NCBI GenBank assembly: GCA_021154945.1
Contig: JAJNQF010000384.1
Coordinates: 1-6,264, forward strand
Length of the DNA stretch: 6,264 bases
Direction of reading: 5' to 3'
Origin: Sphingomonas sp.
GTDB lineage: Bacteria; Pseudomonadota; Alphaproteobacteria; Sphingomonadales; Sphingomonadaceae
The notes under the pieces were generated by a model, which did no database searches, was not told the origin of the DNA, and saw nothing but the letters and a program-made list of their open reading frames with translations. This document shows, in pieces, positions 1 through 4,460 of the stretch (position 1 is its first letter; every line of letters starts with the position of its first letter). The translations under genes and the position numbers were made by a program.

Positions 1-131
1 GGGACGTAGGAGGCGACCGTCAATCCGGGCTTCAGCCGCGCCAGAAACGCCGACGGCACAGGAAGCTCGACGGGCGGGCGCGCTTCCCGCGCGGCGCGGA
101 GCGAGGCTCTCAGCGCACTCTTGTCGGTCAT
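1..131 (-). CDS. fau: 5-formyltetrahydrofolate cyclo-ligase, N-terminal part (cut by window edge)
   Basis: This is the first 43 codons of a minus-strand gene that leaves the window at base 1. The family (MTHFS/YgfA/Fau) uses ATP to convert 5-formyltetrahydrofolate to 5,10-methenyltetrahydrofolate in the cytoplasm. The visible start MTDKSALRASLRAARE has the K-x3-R-x3-R helix typical of the family N-terminus (K4, R8, R12; the Lys and first Arg contact ATP phosphates in characterised members). It is followed by the FLARLKPG..VASYV strand that begins the core fold. The start is the ATG whose complement is at 129–131, with a CGAGG Shine-Dalgarno-like sequence at 142–146, ten bases upstream. It lies about 20 bases downstream of the 6S RNA, matching the widespread zapA–ssrS–fau order, which strongly supports a call made from a short fragment. 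The catalytic C-terminal part is not visible. Confidence 0.82.
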   Translation of the reverse strand, partial: MTDKSALRASLRAAREARPPVELPVPSAFLARLKPGLTVASYV

Positions 132-150
132 GCGCGTACGACCTCGAAAT

Positions 151-326
151 ATGGTGGTGTGGCGGGCCCACCATGGCCGTGTGCCGGGTTATCCACTGAC
201 GCACGGTACGTCAGGTGGGGACCATATGCTTCGGACCAGGATCCTAACAGGGACAGCCCCCTATGGATGATGAATAGCCTCAGGGATAATAAAGGCTCGT
301 ACCGGGCAGAACCCGCCACCACCAAT
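151..326 (-). ncRNA. ssrS: 6S RNA (SsrS)
   Basis: 6S RNA binds the housekeeping sigma factor–RNA polymerase holoenzyme by mimicking an open promoter and lowers transcription in stationary phase. The non-coding gap between zapA and fau is the classic location. Read on the minus strand, the ends form a long closing stem: the 5' arm (complement of 312–323, GGTGGTGGCGGG) pairs with the 3' arm (complement of 153–166, CCCGCCACACCACC) with a small bulge. On the 3' side of the presumed central bubble there is a perfect 6-bp hairpin (CTGACG at 196–201 with CGTCAG at 209–214, 7-base loop), as seen in many 6S RNAs. The roughly 175-nt length fits alphaproteobacterial 6S RNAs. Exact ends are inferred from the stem and may be off by several bases. 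Short open frames through this region on both strands are not convincing genes. Confidence 0.88.
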
Positions 327-352
327 CTAGGCGCTCGGCCCACTTTGCTCAA
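324..352 (-). promoter_or_regulatory. Candidate promoter for 6S RNA inside the zapA 3' end
   Basis: On the minus strand TTGAGC (complement of 347–352) is followed after exactly 17 bases by TAGATT (complement of 324–329). This is a plausible sigma-70 -35/-10 pair that would start transcription within the first bases of the 6S closing stem. The -10 box contains the zapA stop codon. A second TTGAGC (complement of 362–367) lies 15 bases upstream as a direct repeat. 6S RNA might instead be processed from the zapA transcript, so this is a candidate only. Confidence 0.4.
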
Positions 353-650
353 GGGGGCTTAGCTCAAGGGCTTCCGCGAGGCCTTCGAGACGATCTGCGA
401 TCCGGGTCAACGCGATTTCGCTGACGGCCGAGCCTTCGGGTGGGCGGTGCGCGGCTTCGTCGAGGTCGTCCGCGAGCATCAGCGCCACGAACAGCATCGC
501 GCGTTCGGCACTGAGGCCGCCGGCGGCGCGGTCCGCGATCGGCCAGCGTTCGGCAAGCATCGCACCGAGCAAACGAACGCGCGATTCCTCGCCATCGCGG
601 CAGGCGACGGCGTGCGGGCGGCCGCCGATATCGAGCATGACTTGTGCCAT
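327..650 (-). CDS. zapA: Cell division protein ZapA
   Basis: A 107-residue ZapA-family protein, which binds FtsZ at the cytokinetic ring and promotes bundling or alignment of its protofilaments. The N-terminal half has the family's globular head pattern: strand VMLDIGGRPHAVACRDGEE (residues 4–22), a helix RVRLLGAMLAERW (24–36), then RAMLFVALMLADDLDE (50–65). Residues about 77–98 (VSEIALTRIADRLEGLAEAL) form the C-terminal helix that makes the coiled coil in ZapA dimers and tetramers. Length is usual for the family. The ATG (complement of 648–650) overlaps the stop codon of the upstream gene as TGATG, indicating translational coupling. Downstream lies 6S RNA, then fau, a very conserved neighbourhood. 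The last codons overlap the candidate 6S promoter. Confidence 0.92.
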   Translation of the reverse strand: MAQVMLDIGGRPHAVACRDGEESRVRLLGAMLAERWPIADRAAGGLSAERAMLFVALMLADDLDEAAHRPPEGSAVSEIALTRIADRLEGLAEALELSPLEQSGPSA

Positions 651-910
651 CAGTTGGGGCTCCCGCGCGTGATGACGTCGTCGAGCGCTGCGACGGCTTC
701 GGCCATCCGTGCTTTCAGCGCGGCGTGGCGTTTGGCGAGGGAATCGCTGCTGCGGGCGCGAGCGGTGATCGCGGCTTCGATCCGCGCGATCGCGGCGTCG
801 ATCCGGTCGACCGCCGCCGTATCCGCCGCCCCGTCCTGTATCGCGTCGGCCCCGGTATCGGCCCTCTTATCGGTCGTCGTATCGGATATCGTGTCTGGAG
901 TATCTGGCAT
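650..910 (-). CDS. Small coiled-coil protein upstream of zapA, ZauP-like
   Basis: An 86-residue protein with two parts. Residues 1–33 are low complexity and rich in Asp, Thr and Ala, with repeated DT pairs (PDTPDTISDTTTDK, then ADTGAD and AADTAAVD), probably disordered and acidic. Residues 34–80 show a clean heptad pattern with positions a = V34, I41, I48, S55, H62, M69, L76 and d = I37, I44, R51, L58, L65, A72, V79, predicting a coiled coil. There is no signal peptide or membrane segment. It shares a 1-base stop/start overlap with zapA. In Caulobacter the gene just upstream of zapA encodes ZauP, a coiled-coil partner that works with ZapA to focus the Z-ring; position, size and architecture here fit that role, but sequence homology cannot be confirmed by eye. 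The ATG (complement of 908–910) has no good Shine-Dalgarno sequence and lies just after a possible -10 box. A gene symbol is withheld because the link to ZauP is inferred. Confidence 0.75.
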   Translation of the reverse strand: MPDTPDTISDTTTDKRADTGADAIQDGAADTAAVDRIDAAIARIEAAITARARSSDSLAKRHAALKARMAEAVAALDDVITRGSPN

Positions 911-916
911 GCCGTC

Positions 917-944
917 GAGATAGCATGGCCGGGGTGTGCGACAA
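917..944 (-). promoter_or_regulatory. Candidate promoter of the zauP-like–zapA operon, possibly giving a leaderless mRNA
   Basis: On the minus strand TTGTCG (complement of 939–944) and TATCTC (complement of 917–922) are separated by 16 bases. Six bases (GACGGC) separate the -10 box from the start ATG, so initiation at the usual distance would fall on the A of ATG, giving a leaderless transcript. This fits the absence of a Shine-Dalgarno sequence. The boxes are only moderate matches to consensus. Confidence 0.35.
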
Positions 945-979
945 GCCGCTTTCGCCGCCCCGATCCGCGATCCACGGTG

Positions 980-1008
980 TTGACAGGGCGCCCCACCGCC
1001 CCGCAAAG
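980..1008 (+). promoter_or_regulatory. Candidate promoter upstream of gap
   Basis: A perfect -35 hexamer TTGACA is at 980–985. At 17-base spacing the would-be -10 (GCAAAG, 1003–1008) is poor, so only the -35 is persuasive. It is the best plus-strand promoter candidate in the 144-base divergent region before gap. Transcription starting here would leave a leader of about 40 bases containing the GGAG ribosome binding site at 1043–1046. Confidence 0.35.
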
Positions 1009-1054
1009 GCTGCGCGCCCGGAACGGACTCGCGGGCGTTAGCGGAGATACGGCA

Positions 1055-2065
1055 ATGACGGTCAAGGTTGCGATCAACGGTTTCGGGCGCATCGGCCGTC
1101 TCGTCGCCCGCGCGGTACTCGAACAGTCGAACGGCGCACTCGAACTCGTCGCGATCAACGATCTCGGCGATGCGAAGTCGAACGCCTGGCTGTTCAAGCG
1201 CGACAGCGTGCACGGCAAGTATCCGGGTGAGGTTTCGGCCGAAGGCAACGAGCTGGTCGTCGATGGCAAGCGCATCCGCGTCACTGCCGAGCGTGATCCG
1301 GCAAACCTGCCGCACGCCGAGCTGGGCGTCGACATCGTCCTCGAATGCACCGGCTTCTTCACCGACAAGGCGAGCTGCCAGAAGCATCTCGATGCCGGCG
1401 CGAAGAAGGTGCTGATCTCGGCACCGGGCAAGAACGTCGACCTGACCGTCGTCTACGGCGTCAATCACGACAAGCTGACCGCCGAGCACACGATCGTCTC
1501 GAACGCGTCGTGCACCACCAACTGCCTCGCGCCGGTCGCCAAGGTGCTCAACGATGCGATCGGTATCGAGCGCGGCCTGATGACGACGATCCATGCCTAT
1601 ACCAACGACCAGAAGATCCTCGACCAGATCCACCCGGACCTGCGTCGCGCACGTGCCGCGGCGATGTCGATGATCCCGACCACGACGGGGGCCGCGCGTG
1701 CCGTCGCCGAAGTGCTGCCGGAGCTGAAGGGCAAGCTCGACGGCTCGGCGATCCGCGTGCCGGTGCCGGACGTTTCGCTGATCGACCTGACCTTCACCCC
1801 GTCGCGCGATACGACGCGTGAAGAGGTGAATGCGGTGCTGAAGGCGGCCTCCGAGAGCGGCCCGCTGGTCGGCGTGCTCGACTGGTCGGACGAGCCGCTC
1901 GTCTCGATCGATCTTCAGCATACCCCGGCGTCGTCGACGATCGACAGCCTGGAGACCGCGGTGATCGACGGCAAGCTGGTCCGTGTGGTCAGCTGGTACG
2001 ACAATGAATGGGGCTTCTCGAACCGCATGGTCGATACGGCCACGGCGATGGCGAAGTTCATCTAA
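1055..2065 (+). CDS. gap: Glyceraldehyde-3-phosphate dehydrogenase (type I)
   Basis: A 336-residue cytoplasmic enzyme that converts glyceraldehyde-3-phosphate, NAD(P)+ and phosphate to 1,3-bisphosphoglycerate, reversibly, in glycolysis and gluconeogenesis. The N-terminal Rossmann motif is INGFGRIGR (7–15). AINDL (33–37) places an acidic Asp36 at the end of the second strand, usually a sign of NAD preference. The active site SNASCTTNC (149–157) holds catalytic Cys153, and His180 in IHAYTND is the general base. WYDNEWGFSNR (314–324) is the conserved C-terminal signature. The loop after His180 reads TNDQKILDQIHPDLRRARAA, which resembles the GapB/chloroplast-like branch more than E. coli GapA. 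Length is normal. The ATG follows GGAG at 1043–1046 by 8 bases, and the long in-frame upstream extension is not coding. It is the first gene of the plus-strand cluster and is followed by an inverted repeat. Confidence 0.97.
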   Translation: MTVKVAINGFGRIGRLVARAVLEQSNGALELVAINDLGDAKSNAWLFKRDSVHGKYPGEVSAEGNELVVDGKRIRVTAERDPANLPHAELGVDIVLECTGFFTDKASCQKHLDAGAKKVLISAPGKNVDLTVVYGVNHDKLTAEHTIVSNASCTTNCLAPVAKVLNDAIGIERGLMTTIHAYTNDQKILDQIHPDLRRARAAAMSMIPTTTGAARAVAEVLPELKGKLDGSAIRVPVPDVSLIDLTFTPSRDTTREEVNAVLKAASESGPLVGVLDWSDEPLVSIDLQHTPASSTIDSLETAVIDGKLVRVVSWYDNEWGFSNRMVDTATAMAKFI

Positions 2066-2090
2066 GCCTGCGAACCATGCACCCCCTCTT

Positions 2091-2164
2091 CCGTTCGCTT
2101 CGAGCGCAGTCGAGAAGTCGTCTTCCGTGACAGATAGTGTCTCGACTGCGCTCGACACGAACGG
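2091..2164. repeat. Imperfect inverted repeat of the sphingomonad intergenic type
   Basis: Two 25-base arms, 2091–2115 (beginning CCGTTCGCTTCGAGCGCAG) and 2140–2164 (ending CACGAACGG), are reverse complements at 23 of 25 positions. They are separated by 24 bases. Imperfect pairing continues outward (CCCCCTC at 2082–2088 against the G-rich stretch at 2163–2173). The core CGAGCGCAGTCGAGA/TCTCGACTGCGCTCG is the kind of sequence I recall as dispersed many times between genes in sphingomonad genomes. It lies between gap and the MOSC gene and would form a strong RNA hairpin. No T-run follows, so it is not a classical terminator, though it might protect the gap mRNA 3' end or reduce read-through. 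Confidence 0.85.
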
Positions 2165-2171
2165 GGAGGGG
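2163..2171 (+). promoter_or_regulatory. Ribosome binding site of the MOSC gene, at the edge of the inverted repeat
   Basis: GGGGAGGGG (2163–2171) contains a perfect GGAGG core and lies just upstream of GTG at 2175. It starts within the last two bases of the repeat's right arm, so it overlaps the outer, imperfect part of the hairpin. It decides the start of the MOSC gene: no ATG in this frame has a comparable site at the right distance. Confidence 0.6.
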
Positions 2172-2174
2172 GCG

Positions 2175-2654
2175 GTGGCTCAGGCTTTGAAGAAAGCCGG
2201 TACGATCGCCGGGATCGCCCGGCACCCCCGCGCGAAAGCCCCGATGGAGGTCATCGACCATGTCGAGATCACCATCGAGGCCGGCCTGCACGGCGACTTC
2301 CGTGGTTATGTGAAGCCCGGCGGCAAGGGCCGCCGCCAGGTCACGTTGCTGGAACGCGGTGACTGGGATGCAGCGATGGCCGAGGTCGGCCACGATATCC
2401 CCTGGTACCAGCGCCGCGCGAATCTGCTGGTCGACGGCTTCGACCTCCCCCAGATACCCGGCACGCGGCTGCGCATTGGTGCCGACGTCGTGCTGGAGGT
2501 GACGCGCCACACCGATCCGTGCGAACGCATGGAAGCACTGGCGCCAGGATTGTTCGCCGCGCTGACGCCCGACTGGCGGGGCGGGGCGTGTAGCCGAGTT
2601 GTGATGGGCGGCAGAATCGCCGTCGGTGATGAGATCAGGATCGAAGAACCATGA
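2175..2654 (+). CDS. MOSC-domain protein
   Basis: A 159-residue stand-alone MOSC domain. MOSC domains are found at the C-terminus of molybdenum cofactor sulfurases and in the YiiM/YuaD and mARC families, where they handle sulfur or bind molybdenum cofactor; the substrate of small stand-alone members is often unknown. Visible features are GTIAGIARHPRAKAPM (9–24), GLHGDFRG (37–44), KGRRQVTLLERGDW (51–64), NLLVDGFDLP (83–92), and the region with the family's conserved cysteine, VTRHTDPCERM (109–119, Cys116), then GGRIAVGDEIRIEE at the C-terminus. The GTG at 2175 is chosen because the strong GGGGAGGGG site precedes it and because the IAGIARH segment is expected at the start of the domain; ATG at 2244 would remove it. 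The stop overlaps the pgk start (ATGA, 2651–2654), so the two are translationally coupled. Its reason for being in a glycolytic operon is unknown. Confidence 0.88.
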   Translation: MAQALKKAGTIAGIARHPRAKAPMEVIDHVEITIEAGLHGDFRGYVKPGGKGRRQVTLLERGDWDAAMAEVGHDIPWYQRRANLLVDGFDLPQIPGTRLRIGADVVLEVTRHTDPCERMEALAPGLFAALTPDWRGGACSRVVMGGRIAVGDEIRIEEP

Positions 2655-3841
2655 CCAAGCCATTCAAGACGCTCGACGATATGGGCGATGTCCAAGGCAA
2701 GCGCGTGCTCGTCCGCGAAGACCTGAACGTGCCCATGGCCGAGGGTCGCGTCACCGACGACACCCGCCTGCGCGCGACCGTCGCGACCGTCGGGGAACTC
2801 GCCGACAAGGGCGCGATCGTCCTCGTCCTCGCGCATTTCGGCCGTCCTAACGGCGTGCCGAGCCCGGAGTTCTCGCTGTCGCAGGTCGTGAAGCCGTACA
2901 GCGAAGTGCTCGGCCGCGAAGTTCGCTACATCGACTGGGAGGGCGCGGATGACGCCGTTGCCATGCTCGAACCCGGCGACATCGCGGTGCTGGAAAACAC
3001 GCGCTTCTTCGGCGGTGAAGAGAAGAACGACCCGGCGGTGGTCCAGCGTTTCGCTCGCCTTGGCGACTTGTACGTCAACGACGCCTTCTCCGCCGCACAT
3101 CGCGCGCATGCCTCGACCGAGGGGCTTGCCCACGTATTGCCCGCCTTTGCCGGCCGCGCGATGGAAGCCGAACTCGACGCGCTCCAGAAGGCCCTCGGCG
3201 AGCCGGAGCATCCGGTGGCCGCCGTCGTTGGTGGCGCGAAAGTGTCGTCGAAGCTCGACGTGCTGCGTCACCTCGTCACCAAGGTAGATCACCTGATCAT
3301 CGGTGGCGGTATGGCCAACACCTTCCTCGCAGCGCGCGGCGTCGATGTCGGTAAAAGCCTGTGCGAGCATGAGCTTGCAAGCGTTTGCGAACAGATCATG
3401 GAAGCAGCGGACAAGGCCAACTGCACGGTCCACCTGCCGTACGACGTGGTGGTCGCGAAGGAGTTCAAGCCGAACCCCGCCACCCGCACCGTCAACGTCC
3501 ACGAAGTCGCCGCCGACGAGATGATCCTCGACGTCGGCCCCGCCGCGGTCGAATCGCTCGGCGATGTGCTGAAGAACTGCCGCACCTTGGTCTGGAACGG
3601 TCCGCTCGGCGCTTTCGAGACGGTGCCGTTCGACAAGGCAACCGTCGCCCTAGCGAAGACCGCGGCGGCATTGACCGAGGGCGGTTCGCTCGTCTCGGTC
3701 GCCGGTGGCGGCGATACGGTCGCGGCGCTCAACCACGCCGGCGTCGCGGACGCGTTTACCTTCGTCTCGACCGCAGGCGGCGCGTTCCTGGAATGGATGG
3801 AAGGCAAGACCCTCCCTGGGGTCGCCGCGCTCCACGGTTGA
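2651..3841 (+). CDS. pgk: Phosphoglycerate kinase
   Basis: A 396-residue cytoplasmic kinase that transfers phosphate between 1,3-bisphosphoglycerate and ADP, the step after gap. Seen in order: VLVREDLNVP (19–28) and AHFGRP (61–66) of the 3-phosphoglycerate site, LENTRF (114–119), VNDAFSAAHRAHAS (142–155), the hinge/nucleotide segment VVGGAKVSSKLDVL (192–205), GGGMANTFL (218–226), WNGPLGAFE (315–323), and the C-terminal GGGDT (352–356) and STAGGAFLEW (373–382). Family length is normal and no catalytic segment is missing. The ATG at 2651 overlaps the MOSC stop by four bases (ATGA), with an AGGA at 2637–2640 upstream. The stop codon (TGA, 3839–3841) lies inside the -35 box of the following toxin–antitoxin promoter. 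Isoleucine is encoded almost only by ATC, suggesting high expression. Confidence 0.97.
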   Translation: MTKPFKTLDDMGDVQGKRVLVREDLNVPMAEGRVTDDTRLRATVATVGELADKGAIVLVLAHFGRPNGVPSPEFSLSQVVKPYSEVLGREVRYIDWEGADDAVAMLEPGDIAVLENTRFFGGEEKNDPAVVQRFARLGDLYVNDAFSAAHRAHASTEGLAHVLPAFAGRAMEAELDALQKALGEPEHPVAAVVGGAKVSSKLDVLRHLVTKVDHLIIGGGMANTFLAARGVDVGKSLCEHELASVCEQIMEAADKANCTVHLPYDVVVAKEFKPNPATRTVNVHEVAADEMILDVGPAAVESLGDVLKNCRTLVWNGPLGAFETVPFDKATVALAKTAAALTEGGSLVSVAGGGDTVAALNHAGVADAFTFVSTAGGAFLEWMEGKTLPGVAALHG

Positions 3842-3866
3842 AATACGCGGGCATCTGAGCTATGTT
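3838..3866 (+). promoter_or_regulatory. Promoter of the toxin–antitoxin module
   Basis: TTGAAA (3838–3843) and TATGTT (3861–3866) are separated by exactly 17 bases, a good -35/-10 pair by alphaproteobacterial or general sigma-70 standards. The -35 box includes the pgk stop codon. Transcription would start near 3873, inside the palindrome, about 17 bases before the antitoxin ATG. Confidence 0.65.
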
Positions 3867-3879
3867 TAACATGTTAAAC
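3864..3879. promoter_or_regulatory. Palindromic operator for the antitoxin (candidate)
   Basis: GTTTAACATGTTAAAC is a perfect 16-base palindrome, AT-rich in a GC-rich surrounding. It overlaps the last three bases of the -10 box and the expected transcription start, and ends 10 bases before the antitoxin ATG. Ribbon-helix-helix antitoxins typically bind such palindromes to repress their own operon, so the antitoxin just downstream is the likely ligand. Confidence 0.72.
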
Positions 3880-3889
3880 GGAGACTCGG

Positions 3890-4120
3890 ATGCTTGGCGT
3901 CAGGCTCGATAGCGAACTCGAAGAACGACTCGCGGCGGTTGCGCGCACCCAAGGGCGCAGCAAGAGCGATATCGCGCGCGAAGCCGTGCGTCGGTATGTC
4001 GAGCGGCACGACGAGGCGTTCCTGGCGGAGGCGAAGCGCCAGTCGCTCGCGGCGGCCGCGCAGGATCGACACGCGATCGACGAAGACTGGGACGTGATGA
4101 TCGCGGCGTCCCCCGCATGA
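3890..4120 (+). CDS. Ribbon-helix-helix (CopG-type) antitoxin
   Basis: A 76-residue protein. Residues 2–38 (LGVRLDSELEERLAAVAR, then TQGRSKSDIAREAVRRYVER) form a typical ribbon-helix-helix DNA-binding domain: a short strand GVRLD, helix ELEERLAAVAR, and a second helix beginning at the GRSKSDIAREAV turn. The remainder, through QSLAAAAQDRHAIDEDWDVM, would be the toxin-neutralising tail; DEDWD is a recurrent ending in RHH antitoxins. GGAG (3880–3883) lies 6 bases before the ATG. The stop overlaps the toxin ATG (ATGA at 4117–4120), the usual translational coupling of type II modules. It likely represses its own promoter through the adjacent palindrome. A RelB/ParD/MazE subclass cannot be fixed by eye, so no symbol is given. 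Confidence 0.87.
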   Translation: MLGVRLDSELEERLAAVARTQGRSKSDIAREAVRRYVERHDEAFLAEAKRQSLAAAAQDRHAIDEDWDVMIAASPA

Positions 4121-4446
4121 AACTCACGCGGGGCATGGTCGTAGTCGGAGCCGGAAAGGGGGACTCCTCCCGGACGCTGCGACCCTTTATCGTCGTGCAG
4201 TCAGACGTGTTCGCGGATCACGCGACGATATCCCTGTGCCCTTTGACGAGCGTCATCAGCGGCACAAACCTCTTCCGCGTGTCGCTCGAGGCATCGCCAG
4301 AGACCGGCCTCACTCGCGACACCGAAATCCAGGTCGACAAACTCGATACGCTCGACCGCAACGCGATCGTCAAAATCATCGGTACGATACCCATCACAAC
4401 CATGACCCGGGTCGACGACGCGTTGCGCCGCTGGCTCGAACTCTAA
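4117..4446 (+). CDS. MazF/PemK-family toxin (probable endoribonuclease)
   Basis: A 109-residue protein with the PemK/MazF arrangement: N-terminal LTRGMVVV (3–10, with the R-G pair of the first strand), LRPFIVVQSD (21–30, matching the RPALVVQ motif), ATISLCPLTS (36–45), NLFRVSLEASPETGL (51–65), TEIQVDKLDTLDR (69–81, the vDKl segment) and a C-terminal helix DDALRRWLEL. Members cut mRNA at short specific sequences and are held inactive by the antitoxin. Arg22 and Thr44/Ser45 lie where MazF proteins carry active-site residues, so it appears intact. The region between strands 1 and 2 reads GAGKGDSSRT, so the common K-P-R-P lead-in is not canonical. It uses two rare ATA codons (I38, I91), unlike the flanking glycolytic genes, suggesting lower expression or later arrival. 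Its stop is 14 bases before the aldolase start. Confidence 0.87.
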   Translation: MKLTRGMVVVGAGKGDSSRTLRPFIVVQSDVFADHATISLCPLTSVISGTNLFRVSLEASPETGLTRDTEIQVDKLDTLDRNAIVKIIGTIPITTMTRVDDALRRWLEL

Positions 4447-4460
4447 GACAGGAATTCAGC

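Noticed and set aside
128..362. Small open frames on both strands across the zapA–fau gap
   Set aside because: The region folds as 6S RNA with complementary ends. The short frames lack family motifs and convincing ribosome binding sites.
820..910. CRISPR-like or tandem regulatory repeats around the TATCGG-type motifs
   Set aside because: The units are short and irregular with no constant spacers, and they are explained by the Asp/Thr-rich coding repeat of the zauP-like gene.
644..1054. In-frame 5' extension of gap
   Set aside because: The extended residues do not resemble GAPDH. The Rossmann motif starts right after the ATG at 1055, which has its own GGAG site.
650..2158. Open minus-strand frame of 502 codons opposite gap
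   Set aside because: It is the antisense of gap's codon-biased reading frame. Its product is Arg/Asp/His-rich without any family motif. Only its last 86 codons (650–910) form a credible gene.
2091..2164. Insertion sequence or miniature transposon at the inverted repeat
   Set aside because: I see no transposase and no clear target-site duplication. The size and arms fit a REP-like intergenic repeat better, although a non-autonomous mobile origin cannot be excluded.
2244..2654. ATG at 2244 as the start of the MOSC gene
   Set aside because: It would drop the IAGIARH segment expected at the domain start and lacks a ribosome binding site as good as that of GTG 2175.
2306..3502. Long minus-strand open frame opposite the MOSC gene and pgk
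   Set aside because: It is a GC-rich antisense shadow with no recognisable domain, and the plus-strand frames carry unmistakable PGK and MOSC motifs.
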